A stretch of 64,000 nt of DNA, taken from positions 124,001-188,000 of the forward strand of contig CAKOMG010000001.1 of the NCBI GenBank assembly GCA_934096585.1, read 5' to 3'. This stretch comes from an uncultured Bacilli bacterium (lineage in GTDB: Bacteria > Bacillota_I > Bacilli_A > ML615J-28 > CAG-698). The notes under the pieces are model-generated. The model was not told the DNA's origin. It ran no database searches and was given only the letters and a program-made list of their open reading frames with translations. Positions 26,614 to 36,066 of the stretch are shown in pieces. The translations under genes and the position numbers were made by a program. Every line of letters starts with the position of its first letter. Positions within the stretch are counted from its first letter, which is position 1.

Positions 26614-28458
26614 TTATAATAATCCTATCTTAGTCTTATATGTTTTTTCAATTTTGTTACGTTCTATAATAAACTTTTCTTTAATTGCATTTTCTTTTTC
26701 TTGTTTTTCTTCAGTAAAGCGTCGATAATCAATATCATATGTTTCATTAATTGCCAATTGCTCATCTTGAATTTGCTTATTAATGTTTTCACATATTTCT
26801 TGATATTTTTTATTTTCTACTTCTTTTAGATCATTTACATCTTTAACACGAACATCATAATCTTTTTTGATTTCAACAAGTTCTTCTTCTAATGTTTCTT
26901 TTCTTAAAACCAAAAGTGAATTATTATTATTTTCACGAACAATAGTATCTTCATTCTTTTTACTAATCATTGTTTCGATAAAACTTAAAGCTTTTGTTTT
27001 AGCATCATTAAATGATCCTATCATTTTTTCATGATATTCATTAACTTCATTAACAATATCACTATTAATTTTTAAAATGTTATTCACAAATTCTTCAACT
27101 TGATTAATCAAAATATTCATTACTTCCTTAATGCGTTCTTCAAATTTTAATGCACTTTGTTCTTCTAATACCTTAAATTCTTCAAAGCAATTTGTAAGGA
27201 GTTTAGTATACTCACTATAACTAAAGCCATTTAAAAAATCTTTATCAGCATCATTAACAAGTAAATTATTTAAGAAATTACTTTCTTTAGTATAAAGTTC
27301 CTTAAAATAACTTTGATATGAATTGATTATATTTTGCAAATAAAAGTTCATGGTGAACACTAAATTCTTTTGGAATAATTTTATTTCATTTTCTAAAGAC
27401 TTAATATCCGCATTATTGGCATCAATAAACTTTTTAACTTGAGCATTATCTAATTTATCAATTGTTAAAATAATATTATTAATATTATCTTGCTCAGCTT
27501 TATTAATCTTTCTTTCTTTATCAAGTTCACTTAAAGTAGCCCTAGAAATTTTATCATAATAAACGCCTTTAATTCCATTTTGTTTTTCAAGCATTTCTTT
27601 ATTGTTAACTGCTAAAGTATTGTTTACTTCTATTTCATATAACGAAAACTCATTTTCATAACGTTGCTCATTTAACAATTTGTCTAATTTAACTGTAGTA
27701 TATCTTGTTTTATAATCTTTAGTTAAAGTAATATTTTCAATATTATAATTATATATTTCATTAACGTGATTTAATTCTACTTGTTCAATTTCATCTGAAT
27801 ATTTTAGTAGACATTCTTTTTCACTAAGTAATCCTTGATAACGAATTTCTTTAATATTCTTTTTTAGTTTATTAATCTCTGAACGTTTGTTTTCAACGAT
27901 TAATCTCTTTTGAAATTCATCACATTCTTTAACAATATTATTTTGAATTCTTTGAAGTTCAATTCTTCTACGTTTATCATACTCTAGCACTTTGGCTTTA
28001 AATGCTTTTTCATTCTCTTCAAATTCATTATTGCGGTCATCTAATGTATCTACAAGTTCTTTATCAATACGTTCCATTTTAGTATTGATATCGTGTCCTT
28101 CTCTTTTAGCTTTTTGTTTTAAAGGAAGTAATACTTTATCTTTTTCTTCAATTAGTTTTTGTTTTTCATCTTCAATTTTATAGTTTTCTTTAAATGTATT
28201 AATTCCATTTTCAAGTTCTGTATTTAATGAACTTATTTTATCAATAAATACTTGCAATTCAGTTATATCATTTTGGCAAAGAGTAAGATAATCTTTATTA
28301 AGTGTGTTTAAGGTTTTAACGTTTGCCTTTTTTTGTTTACTTATTTCACTAATAATTTTTGTTACAACAGTATGTCGTTTTGTTCTTTCATTGTCTAATG
28401 ATTTAAATAAATCTTCTTGCGCTTTCGTTACTTTGTTTTTAAAATCTTCTTTTGCCAT
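26614..28458 (-). CDS. Long coiled-coil protein of unknown function
   Basis: I do not recognise this 614-residue protein. It is almost entirely charged helix (Lys, Glu, Asn, Asp and Leu in heptad-like spacing), with no membrane segment, signal or nucleotide-binding motif, so it is probably an extended cytosolic coiled coil. GGAG precedes the ATG by eight bases. It lies 12 bases after ffh and directly ahead of ruvA in the same operon. SMC lies beside ftsY in Bacillus, but no Walker motifs are present here, so it is not SMC or RecN. Confidence 0.75.
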   Translation of the reverse strand: MAKEDFKNKVTKAQEDLFKSLDNERTKRHTVVTKIISEISKQKKANVKTLNTLNKDYLTLCQNDITELQVFIDKISSLNTELENGINTFKENYKIEDEKQKLIEEKDKVLLPLKQKAKREGHDINTKMERIDKELVDTLDDRNNEFEENEKAFKAKVLEYDKRRRIELQRIQNNIVKECDEFQKRLIVENKRSEINKLKKNIKEIRYQGLLSEKECLLKYSDEIEQVELNHVNEIYNYNIENITLTKDYKTRYTTVKLDKLLNEQRYENEFSLYEIEVNNTLAVNNKEMLEKQNGIKGVYYDKISRATLSELDKERKINKAEQDNINNIILTIDKLDNAQVKKFIDANNADIKSLENEIKLFQKNLVFTMNFYLQNIINSYQSYFKELYTKESNFLNNLLVNDADKDFLNGFSYSEYTKLLTNCFEEFKVLEEQSALKFEERIKEVMNILINQVEEFVNNILKINSDIVNEVNEYHEKMIGSFNDAKTKALSFIETMISKKNEDTIVRENNNNSLLVLRKETLEEELVEIKKDYDVRVKDVNDLKEVENKKYQEICENINKQIQDEQLAINETYDIDYRRFTEEKQEKENAIKEKFIIERNKIEKTYKTKIGLL

Positions 28459-28470
28459 ATTTATTTACTC

Positions 28471-29874
28471 CTAATATCTAAAATTTCCTCGGCCTTTTCC
28501 TTTGCCTTTTTTTACTTTTTGTTGAGGAAGTCCTTGACCTGTACGCATTTGATTGGCAACTTGTTCTTCACTCATTCCAGACATAGCTTTCATTTGTTTT
28601 TTCATATCTTCAAAACGTTGTGTCAAAGCATTAACTTCTTGGTAGCTTCTTCCTGAACCTTTGGTGATTCTTTCACGTCTTGATGGACTTTTAGCAACCA
28701 ATTCTGGTTTTTTTCTTTCTTCTGGAGTCATAGAGCCAATTATTGCTTCGATGTAAGCAAATTGCTTATCATCAATATCAAGATTTCTAATTTTACTTCC
28801 TATTCCTGGAATCATTCCTAAAATACCTTTTAATGAACCAATTCTCTTAATCCATTTCAATTGTTTTAAAAAGTCATTATAGTTAAACAATCCCTTTTGT
28901 ATTTTATCAACCATTTTCATGGCTTCATCTTCATCAATGGAATCTGTTGCTTTTTCAATTAACGATACAACATCACCCATGCCAAGAATTCTTCCAGCCA
29001 TACGATCAGGATGGAATAATTCAATTTGATCTAACTTCTCACCAACACCAATATACTTAATTGGAACATTTGTCAAGTAGCGAATTGAAAGGGCAGCACC
29101 ACCTCGAGTATCTCCATCTAACTTTGTTAAAATGCAACCGGTTAATGGTAATTTCTCATTAAATGTTGTAATTACATTAATAGCATCTTGTCCCATCATA
29201 GCATCAATTGTAAGTAAGATCTCATCTGGTTTGGCAACTTTAACAACATCATCTAATTCTTTCATTAATGCATCATCAATATGCAAACGACCAGCTGTAT
29301 CAATAATAACTAAATCATAATTCATTTTTTTAGCATATTGAATACCTTCAGTCACAATTTGTGTTACTGGCATTTTATTACCACGTTCAAACACTTCAAT
29401 TCCTAATTGTTTTCCAATTGTCACTAATTGGTTAATTGCGGCTGGGCGATAAATGTCCCCAGCAATAAGTAATGGTTTCTTTTTATCTTGTTTGCGAAGT
29501 AATGCGGCAAGTTTTCCAACGTGAGTTGTTTTACCAGCACCTTGTAAACCGACAAGCATAAATACTGAAGGCCCACCAGTAGTTCTATATTTTACGGGAA
29601 CGGCTTCTTCACCCATTAATTTTTTTAACTCATCGTGAACAATTTTAACAACTTGATCACCAGGTGTTAAAGATTTTAAAATCTTTTCTCCTAATGCTTT
29701 TTCTTTTACGTCTGCTATAAAGCTTTTAACTACTTTATAGTTAACATCAGCTTCTAGTAATGAAAGACGAACTTCCTTCATCATTTCATCAATATCATTT
29801 TCGTTTAGTTTTCCACGTCCTGTAATACGTCTTAAACTCATTTGTATTTTTTCAGATAAACTTTCAAATGGCAT
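28471..29874 (-). CDS. ffh: Ffh, signal recognition particle GTPase (SRP54)
   Basis: Ffh binds signal sequences of nascent membrane proteins together with the 4.5S/6S RNA and docks with FtsY. The 467-residue protein has the N domain, the GTPase domain (G1 GLQGAGKTT at 109-117, DTAGRL, TKLDGDTRGGAALS, the GVGEKLDQIE closing segment) and a methionine-rich M domain (FEDMKKQMKAMSGMSEEQ). It ends in a basic KKGKGKGRG tail. It is co-transcribed with ftsY and ylxM, so receptor, regulator and particle are made together. Confidence 0.97.
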   Translation of the reverse strand: MPFESLSEKIQMSLRRITGRGKLNENDIDEMMKEVRLSLLEADVNYKVVKSFIADVKEKALGEKILKSLTPGDQVVKIVHDELKKLMGEEAVPVKYRTTGGPSVFMLVGLQGAGKTTHVGKLAALLRKQDKKKPLLIAGDIYRPAAINQLVTIGKQLGIEVFERGNKMPVTQIVTEGIQYAKKMNYDLVIIDTAGRLHIDDALMKELDDVVKVAKPDEILLTIDAMMGQDAINVITTFNEKLPLTGCILTKLDGDTRGGAALSIRYLTNVPIKYIGVGEKLDQIELFHPDRMAGRILGMGDVVSLIEKATDSIDEDEAMKMVDKIQKGLFNYNDFLKQLKWIKRIGSLKGILGMIPGIGSKIRNLDIDDKQFAYIEAIIGSMTPEERKKPELVAKSPSRRERITKGSGRSYQEVNALTQRFEDMKKQMKAMSGMSEEQVANQMRTGQGLPQQKVKKGKGKGRGNFRY

Positions 29875-29878
29875 ATTA

Positions 29879-30199
29879 CTACTCCATATCTTTTAATTCA
29901 TTAATTATATTTTTTACTTCTATATTATTAGAGTTTTCATAGCAACTAATAATATCATTTATTTTTTCAGTTTTTGCCCTTAAATTTAGTTTAGATTCGT
30001 AGTAATCTAATAGTTCATATATTTTATTAAGTTGATCAAAAACTGCATTACGGCTTATATTATGGATTGATGCAATCTCACTAAGTGATAAATCATCAAA
30101 ATAATAACTAGTATAATACTCTTGTTGCTTAGGTGTAAGTAATACACCATATAAATCATATAAACTATTATACTTGTTCTTTTTGTCTAATATATCCAT
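29879..30199 (-). CDS. ylxM: YlxM/p13-family SRP-associated helix-turn-helix protein
   Basis: A 106-residue member of the YlxM family. The segment LLTPKQQEYYTSYYFDDLSLSEIASIHNISRNAVFDQLNK is a sigma-70 region-4-like HTH. In streptococci YlxM stimulates Ffh GTPase with SRP RNA; that role is taken from the family. The start is at ATG 30199, with GAGG six bases upstream formed by the last codons of ftsY; a first ATG at 30214 lacks one. It is typically found between ftsY and ffh, as here. Confidence 0.9.
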   Translation of the reverse strand: MDILDKKNKYNSLYDLYGVLLTPKQQEYYTSYYFDDLSLSEIASIHNISRNAVFDQLNKIYELLDYYESKLNLRAKTEKINDIISCYENSNNIEVKNIINELKDME

Positions 30200-30200
30200 T

Positions 30201-31178
30201 TTATTCCTCATCAATTAGATCAGCAAATAATCCATATACATATTTTTCAATATCAAAATATTCTAGATCATCAAGTTTTTCACCTAATCCAACAAACTTA
30301 ATAGGGATGTTATACTTGTCTCTTATTGCAAGAACAATACCACCTTTTGCGGTACCATCTAGCTTTGTTAAAACGACACCACTAACATCTGTTGCTTCAA
30401 TAAAGGCTTTTGCTTGAACTAAACCATTTTGACCAGTTGTTGCATCAATTACAAGTAATGTATCTTGAGGAGCACCTTCTACTTCTCTTGAAATTACTTT
30501 TTTCATCTTTTCAAGTTCTTTCATTAAGTTTACTTTTGTTTGTAATCTTCCAGCCGTATCACAAAGTAATACATCATAATGCTCTTGTTTAGCAACTTGA
30601 ATAGCCTTATAAATGACACTTGATGGATCACTTCCATCTACTCCTGTAACTACTTTACAGCCTACTCTTTCACCCCACACTTCTAATTGTTCAGTTGCAC
30701 CAGCCCTAAAAGTATCAGCAGCAGCAATAAGCACTTTCTTTCCTTCTTTTTTTAATTTGTATGCAACTTTAGCAATTGTTGTGGTTTTACCAACACCATT
30801 TACACCAACAAACAAAAATACTGATAATCCATTTTTATTAAAGCGTAAATTGGAATTAACAACTTCACCTTTTAAATAAATATCAAACATTTTATCAACA
30901 ATAATTGGTTGTAGTTCCTCTGCTGAGGTGATGTTCTTTGTTCTTACGTCTTCTTTTAACTCATCCACAAAATTAACAACTGTTTCAACACCCATATCAG
31001 CCATTACAAAGATTTCTTCTAATTCATCGAATAATTCTTCATTAATTTCATTATGGCTTTTGAATAATGATGCTAAACGAGAAAAACTACTTTTACGTGT
31101 TTTTTCCATGCCTATACGATATTTTCTGGCATCTTCTTTTTTTTCTTTATTTCTTTTAAATATACTAAATATTCCCAT
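30201..31178 (-). CDS. ftsY: FtsY, signal recognition particle receptor
   Basis: FtsY is the membrane-associated GTPase receptor for SRP. From ATG 31178 (MGIFSIFKR) it has 325 residues: a short N-terminal amphipathic/basic segment instead of the long acidic A domain, then the NG domain with G1 GVNGVGKTTT, AADTFRAGATEQL, CDTAGRLQTKVNLM, TKLDGTAKGG and FVGLGEKLDDLE. AGGAG lies eight bases before this ATG; an upstream in-frame start lacks a site. It opens the operon ftsY-ylxM-ffh-coil-ruvAB-queA-sel1-tgt-lipoprotein. Confidence 0.96.
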   Translation of the reverse strand: MGIFSIFKRNKEKKEDARKYRIGMEKTRKSSFSRLASLFKSHNEINEELFDELEEIFVMADMGVETVVNFVDELKEDVRTKNITSAEELQPIIVDKMFDIYLKGEVVNSNLRFNKNGLSVFLFVGVNGVGKTTTIAKVAYKLKKEGKKVLIAAADTFRAGATEQLEVWGERVGCKVVTGVDGSDPSSVIYKAIQVAKQEHYDVLLCDTAGRLQTKVNLMKELEKMKKVISREVEGAPQDTLLVIDATTGQNGLVQAKAFIEATDVSGVVLTKLDGTAKGGIVLAIRDKYNIPIKFVGLGEKLDDLEYFDIEKYVYGLFADLIDEE

Positions 31179-31204
31179 TATAGAGTCTCCTACGCTTACC
31201 AATA

Positions 31205-31213
31205 ATTATATCA
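31205..31213 (-). promoter_or_regulatory. Extended -10 promoter of the ftsY operon
   Basis: On the minus strand TGA-TATAAT (hexamer 31205-31210); no good -35 box at 16-18 bases. The predicted start is near 31198, 20 bases before the ftsY ATG. Confidence 0.5.
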
Positions 31214-31337
31214 CATTTCAAGCAAAATTTAAATACTTTTTTATTTTTAAATCACTTATTTTTTAAGGTATATATAATTATTTAGATTTTAATCCTTTTT
31301 TTTATTTATTTATCAAAAACATTAAATTAATTTAAAA

Positions 31338-31365
31338 GAGATGATACTATTAAAAGTATCATCTC
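31338..31365 (-). terminator. Intrinsic terminator after the GGDEF gene
   Basis: Perfect 11-bp stem GAGATGATACT/AGTATCATCTC with a 6-base loop, followed on the minus strand by TTTTAAATT, about 80 bases after the stop at 31446. Confidence 0.8.
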
Positions 31366-31445
31366 AGACTATTGGCAAACTAAAGTCTGTCAACATTATT
31401 TTTATTATTTGTCTACTTTAGAGATATCATAACAAAACTATCAGA

Positions 31446-32792
31446 CTAAATTGTATATTGATTCTTACCTTTTTCTTTTGACTCGTATAATTTTTTATCA
31501 GCACTTTCTAATAAATCGATATAACGATCAGATTCTTCATCTTCACAATAAGCAATACCAATACTTAATGTTATACGTAAATCTTTTTGGCGATCAATTC
31601 TTAAATCATTTACTTGTTTAATAATATTTTCTACTTTCGCAATTAACTCTTCTTTTTCAATGTTTTTAAAGAAAATAACAAATTCATCACCACCATATCT
31701 AGCAACAAAATCATTATCAGTTAATGATTCTCTAAAGATTGTTGAAACAACTTCAATAATTTCATCACCAATATAATGTCCATATAAATCATTGATATTT
31801 TTAAAATAATCAATATCTATATAAACTAGGGAGTATTGTTGATGGGGAATTTTAAAATCTCCTGTTTTGATATTAACTATTTGCGATATAACGTAATTTC
31901 TTGTATAGCATCGTGATAAAGGATCGATATTAGCAAGATCATATAAATTCTTGTTTGCTGAACGAAGACTAACACTTATAGCTAAAAGTATTGTTGCTAA
32001 TAATGATATTAAAAAGAATCCAATTATTATTAACACTACTTTTACTGGATCAATCCAACCTTCAATCGGTGCTATTGATAATGTCCACTTTAAATTTTTA
32101 TAAGACATTTTTATATCAACATAATCATGATCTTTTGTAGAATTGGTTGCTATTACTTTATTGTTATTATCCGATAATCTATAATAGATACCCATATCAC
32201 CTAAATTATCTAAACCTAATTGTTTATCAAAGTCTTTTTCATCAATGGCAATAGATATTAATCCCCATACTTCATTATGAAGAATAATTGGTTTTCTAAT
32301 AGCAATTCCCTTTACACCTTGTTTTAAATTAAAGAAATCTGTAACTATTAATTTTCTACTATTATAAGCACTAATTGCTTCTTCGTTGCCTGGTAGTGTT
32401 TCATCTAAAAAATTAAAACCTTTTAGACTATCCTTTTGGTTATCTGGATATACTTTATCAATTACACCATTTGGGGCAATAGATATACTAATTATATTTA
32501 GTCCAGTTTCAGTTTTAGCATCTTCATATATTTCTTTGGCAGTCGTATCAAAAAAATCAGTATTTTCATTTATATTAATAATACTTTCAATAATATCAAG
32601 TTTAGATACAGCTAAATTAAATTTATCTTGAATTACAAATGTTTGGTTTTCGCCAATATAATGATATCTTTCTTTTCTATTTGTTATAAATTCATTTATA
32701 TAAAATGTTAATAAAATAATCATGACAAAAAAGATAATAATAAAAGCTAATAGTATTTTAATTTTTTGAATTGTTTTTACTTGTTGTTTCAT
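31446..32792 (-). CDS. Membrane diguanylate cyclase with extracellular CHASE-type sensor
   Basis: A 448-residue protein that should make the second messenger c-di-GMP. An N-terminal transmembrane helix (residues about 12-32) is followed by an extracellular sensor of about 200 residues that looks like a CHASE domain (ISIAPNGVIDKVYP, GIAIRKPIILHNEVWGLISI). A second membrane helix comes near 250-272, then a GGDEF domain with an intact active site, GGDEF at 367-371. The usual inhibitory RxxD five residues before it reads TDND, so the product-feedback I-site is probably lost. It stands alone between ftsY and topA; the ligand is unknown. Confidence 0.88.
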   Translation of the reverse strand: MKQQVKTIQKIKILLAFIIIFFVMIILLTFYINEFITNRKERYHYIGENQTFVIQDKFNLAVSKLDIIESIININENTDFFDTTAKEIYEDAKTETGLNIISISIAPNGVIDKVYPDNQKDSLKGFNFLDETLPGNEEAISAYNSRKLIVTDFFNLKQGVKGIAIRKPIILHNEVWGLISIAIDEKDFDKQLGLDNLGDMGIYYRLSDNNNKVIATNSTKDHDYVDIKMSYKNLKWTLSIAPIEGWIDPVKVVLIIIGFFLISLLATILLAISVSLRSANKNLYDLANIDPLSRCYTRNYVISQIVNIKTGDFKIPHQQYSLVYIDIDYFKNINDLYGHYIGDEIIEVVSTIFRESLTDNDFVARYGGDEFVIFFKNIEKEELIAKVENIIKQVNDLRIDRQKDLRITLSIGIAYCEDEESDRYIDLLESADKKLYESKEKGKNQYTI

Positions 32793-32884
32793 TTATACTT
32801 ATCCTATTACTTATGTTGTGTTTTATTATTATACACCTATTTATAATTTATTTCAAATAAATTGCTTTTTATCTTTATTGGTTT

Positions 32885-33091
32885 TTAAGATTTTGAATAA
32901 TATTTATTAATTAGAATCATATATTCTAAATGCCTATACTCTCTAATTGGATATTTTGTGCCATCACTAAATGTAAGTAATAAGACATTTTCAATTTTAT
33001 TATATTTATGTAAAAACTCGTATTTAATTAATTCTTTATTTTTTATTTTTCTTTTTATTATCCCATGATAATTATAATAACCTTTATTCAT
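32885..33091 (-). CDS. Small hypothetical protein
   Basis: A 68-residue basic, aromatic-rich frame (LLLTFSDGTKYPIREYRHLEY) between the GGDEF gene and topA. It has no signal and no membrane segment. I see no convincing ribosome binding site before its ATG and no promoter of its own, so it may be weakly expressed or not a gene. It is kept because the reading looks protein-like and it is not the shadow of another gene. Confidence 0.4.
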   Translation of the reverse strand: MNKGYYNYHGIIKRKIKNKELIKYEFLHKYNKIENVLLLTFSDGTKYPIREYRHLEYMILINKYYSKS

Positions 33092-33129
33092 ATAATTAGT
33101 ATGTTCATATTAAAGTTATATATACAAAA

Positions 33130-33155
33130 AACTCAAAAGCATACGCTCTTGAGTT
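33130..33155 (-). terminator. Intrinsic terminator of topA
   Basis: 11-bp stem AACTCAAGAGC/GCTTTTGAGTT (minus strand, one G-U) followed by TTTTTGT. It overlaps the topA stop codon. Confidence 0.75.
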
Positions 33156-35145
33156 ATTTTCTTGGTATTTCATCCAAACTTGTATATGTTGTTTTGCAAG
33201 TTGGATATTGATCACAAGCATAGAACTTTTGTCCTTTGCTTCTTCCTTTTTTGCTTATTCTTTCAACAATCATTCCTTTTTCACAATTTGGACATTTAAT
33301 GTCTGTATATACAGGTGGTTCTGGAATTTCTTTTTTTGCGGTATAATGGCATTTAGGGAAATTACTGCAAGCAATGAATTCACCAAATCTTCCATTTCTG
33401 ATCAATAATGGATGTCCACATTCAGGACAGATTTCATCAGTCATGATTGGATACATTCTTTCCATATGACTATCCGCATAATCAAGTAAAGGTTTAAAAT
33501 CTTTATAGAATGATTCTAATTCTTCATACCATACTAGTTTTCCTTCGCTGATTTCATCTAGTGCTTCTTCCATATCTGCTGTATATTTGATATTAATAAT
33601 TTTAGAAAAATATTCTTCTAATTTATCACTTGTTAAAATTCCTTGGTCTGTTGGGATGAATGCCTTCTTTTCCATTTTACAGTAACCTCTTTGTTTTAAA
33701 GTGTCAACTGTGACAGCGTAAGTTGAAGGACGCCCTATTCCTAATTCTTCCATTTTCTTAATTAATCTTGCTTCTGTATAGCGAAGTGGTGGATTTGTAA
33801 ATTTTTGTTCTTTACTTATTGTACCATTTTTAATTACTTCACCAACTTTAAATTCTGGTAATGCTTTTGTATCATCACTTTCGTATTTATTGAATACTTT
33901 TAAATAACCATCAAATAATGTTTTTTCACCAGACAATGTGAATAAATAATTATTGTTATCTATGATGATTTGTTCTTGCATTACTTTTGCATTACTCATT
34001 AATGAACTTACAGCGCGATCATAAATCATTTGATATAATTTAAATTCATCATTTGATAAATATTGTTTTACACTTTCGGGTGTAAATGTTAATTTTGAAG
34101 GTCTTATTGCTTCATGAGCATCTTGGACATTTTTCTTTTTATTTTGTTTTGTTACGTATCCACAATAATATTTTTCACCATATTGTTTAATTATATGATT
34201 TTTACATGAAGAGATGAATTCATCACTTAATCTAATGCTATCTGTTCTCATGTATGTAATTAAACCGACACGTTCTTTTCCAAGTTCTATACCTTCATAT
34301 AGCTTTTGTGCTATTTGCATTGTTTTACGGGCTTGGAAATTAAATTTATTAGATGCTTCTTGTTGAAGGGTTGAAGTAATAAATGGTGGTTTTGGACTTT
34401 TATCTTTTTCTTTAAAGATAATATCTTTAATGATAAAATCTTTATTTAAGTCTTGTTCTATTTTTATTGCTTCATTCTCATTATGGATTTCAACTACATC
34501 ATTGCCATATTTTTCTAACTTAGCTTTTAGTTTTTTTGCCTTTTTAGAAAATTGTAAAAACATTTCCCAATACTCTGTTTTGTCAAATGCTTTTATTTCT
34601 TTTTCTCTATCAACAATCAGTTTTAAAGCTACTGATTGTACTCTACCAGCTGATTTTGATCCTATCTTTTTTTGAAGAAGTTTTGATAAACTAAATCCTA
34701 TTATTCTATCTACTATTCTTCTTGATTCTTGTGACTTAACCAGATTCATGTCAATATCACGTCCATTTTGTAGGGCTTCAAGAACTGCAGATTTAGTTAC
34801 TTCATGAAACACTATTCTTTCATAAGGTTTTTTATTTAAGTTTAATGTTTCATATAAATGCCAACTTATTGCTTCTCCTTCTCTATCAGGGTCGGTAGCA
34901 AGGTATACTTTATCAGCTTTTTTAACTAGTGCTTTTAATTCTCTAACTGTTTCATGTTTATCTTTCATGATTTTATATTGAGGTTGAAAATGATTTTCGA
35001 TATCTACTCCATATCCACCTAAACCTCTTGTTGTTAAATCTCTAATATGTCCTTTACTAGATGTAACAACATAATCTTCACCAAGATAATTTTCAATTGT
35101 TTTTGACTTTGCGGGTGATTCCACTATTACTAAGTACTTTGGCAT
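33154..35145 (-). CDS. topA: DNA topoisomerase I (type IA)
   Basis: TopA relaxes negative supercoils by single-strand passage. It has 663 residues: Toprim domain (YLVIVESPAKSKTIENYLG; metal-binding ATDPDREGEAISW), the active-site tyrosine region GLITYMRTDSIRLS, and two C-terminal zinc ribbons (CPECGHPLLI...CSNFPKC and CPNCEKGM...CDQYPTC). Its length is near the Bacillus enzyme. AGGAGA precedes the ATG, and a consensus promoter lies just upstream. The smf and trmFO genes that often accompany topA are not next to it. Confidence 0.97.
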   Translation of the reverse strand: MPKYLVIVESPAKSKTIENYLGEDYVVTSSKGHIRDLTTRGLGGYGVDIENHFQPQYKIMKDKHETVRELKALVKKADKVYLATDPDREGEAISWHLYETLNLNKKPYERIVFHEVTKSAVLEALQNGRDIDMNLVKSQESRRIVDRIIGFSLSKLLQKKIGSKSAGRVQSVALKLIVDREKEIKAFDKTEYWEMFLQFSKKAKKLKAKLEKYGNDVVEIHNENEAIKIEQDLNKDFIIKDIIFKEKDKSPKPPFITSTLQQEASNKFNFQARKTMQIAQKLYEGIELGKERVGLITYMRTDSIRLSDEFISSCKNHIIKQYGEKYYCGYVTKQNKKKNVQDAHEAIRPSKLTFTPESVKQYLSNDEFKLYQMIYDRAVSSLMSNAKVMQEQIIIDNNNYLFTLSGEKTLFDGYLKVFNKYESDDTKALPEFKVGEVIKNGTISKEQKFTNPPLRYTEARLIKKMEELGIGRPSTYAVTVDTLKQRGYCKMEKKAFIPTDQGILTSDKLEEYFSKIINIKYTADMEEALDEISEGKLVWYEELESFYKDFKPLLDYADSHMERMYPIMTDEICPECGHPLLIRNGRFGEFIACSNFPKCHYTAKKEIPEPPVYTDIKCPNCEKGMIVERISKKGRSKGQKFYACDQYPTCKTTYTSLDEIPRK

Positions 35146-35186
35146 AATGTTCTCCTTTAATACTTATTTTATACTTGACTCACATT

Positions 35187-35215
35187 ATTATAACTTTTAA
35201 AAATGTATTTGTCAA
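35187..35215 (-). promoter_or_regulatory. Consensus promoter of topA
   Basis: On the minus strand: perfect -35 TTGACA (35210-35215), a 17-base spacer, and perfect -10 TATAAT (35187-35192). The predicted start is near 35180. Confidence 0.8.
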
Positions 35216-35312
35216 ATGGTATTTTGAATTATTTTATAAATATTATATTTCAATATATTATTAATATACATTATTTAATTTTGATTTAAGGTTAAAAATA
35301 TGCAAAAAAATA

Positions 35313-35340
35313 AAAAAATTGTGTGGGTACACAATTTTTT
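35313..35340 (-). terminator. Intrinsic terminator of the ATPase-HEPN operon
   Basis: 12-bp stem AAAAAATTGTGT/ACACAATTTTTT around a 4-base loop, followed on the minus strand by TATTTTTTTG. It lies 24 bases after the HEPN reading frame ends. Confidence 0.8.
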
Positions 35341-35364
35341 AAAATTTAACATATTTATATTTTA

Positions 35365-36051
35365 TTATTTAGAAATGATAAAAGCTTGAATAGCTTCAAC
35401 TACTTTTTTTACAAAATCAATAAACTCTTCAACATCATGTTTAAAAATTGTATTTTGCTTTGCATCATAATGACTTCTATCTGATTGATGAGCTATTTCA
35501 TTTCTTCTATCAGTTAAATCTTTAAATACTTTTTTATAATTACTATAATTCGTTTTATCAAAAGTTTTTTGCATGATACTATCAAGGTCTATTCCTAATA
35601 ATTCAAATTGTTCTCTAATTGGTTTATAAGACATAAAAGTTATTCTTTTAAATCTTTCATTTATATAATTTAAAAACCAATCATACGATTCTGGTTTATT
35701 TATTGCTTGTTCTAGTAATTACATATCAACTTGAAATTCATTATATTTGTTAGTTGATTCCCACTCATGACAAAACATTTTAATGAAACCATATTTAGTT
35801 AATTCATGAACATAAAAGTCAAATGCACTTACTAAAAATACAATTTGTGATCGCATTATATTTTTACTTTTTTCTTCTTCATTCAATTCTATTAATTTAT
35901 CAACAATTCCAAATGTTTGTTCTATATTATTAATATTGTCATCAAAATGTTTTTTAATGTCTTCTAAATCAAATTCAACAACTTTTTGTTTAACGATTAC
36001 TTTGTTACGGCTATTTTCATTTCTTTGGTTTAATGTTAAATTTCGTTGCAT
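35365..36051 (-). pseudogene. HEPN-domain (RiboL-PSP/MAE_28990-like) toxin gene with one in-frame stop
   Basis: From ATG 36051 (MQRNLTLNQ, GAGGAAG six bases upstream) the frame runs 110 codons to a TAA at 35719-35721. It then continues without any frame change for a further 117 codons to a second stop at 35365. The first part holds QIVFLVSAFDFYVHELTKYGF, the usual core helix of this HEPN group. Directly after the stop come LLEQAINKPESYDWFLNYI and then the catalytic R-x4-H motif (RNEIAH) in LTDRRNEIAHQSDRSHY. The ribonuclease motif is therefore on the far side of the stop. The gene follows the ATPase by 15 bases. A nonsense mutation, a sequencing error or regulated readthrough are all possible. 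Confidence 0.75.
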
Positions 36052-36066
36052 ATTAATCTTCCTCAA

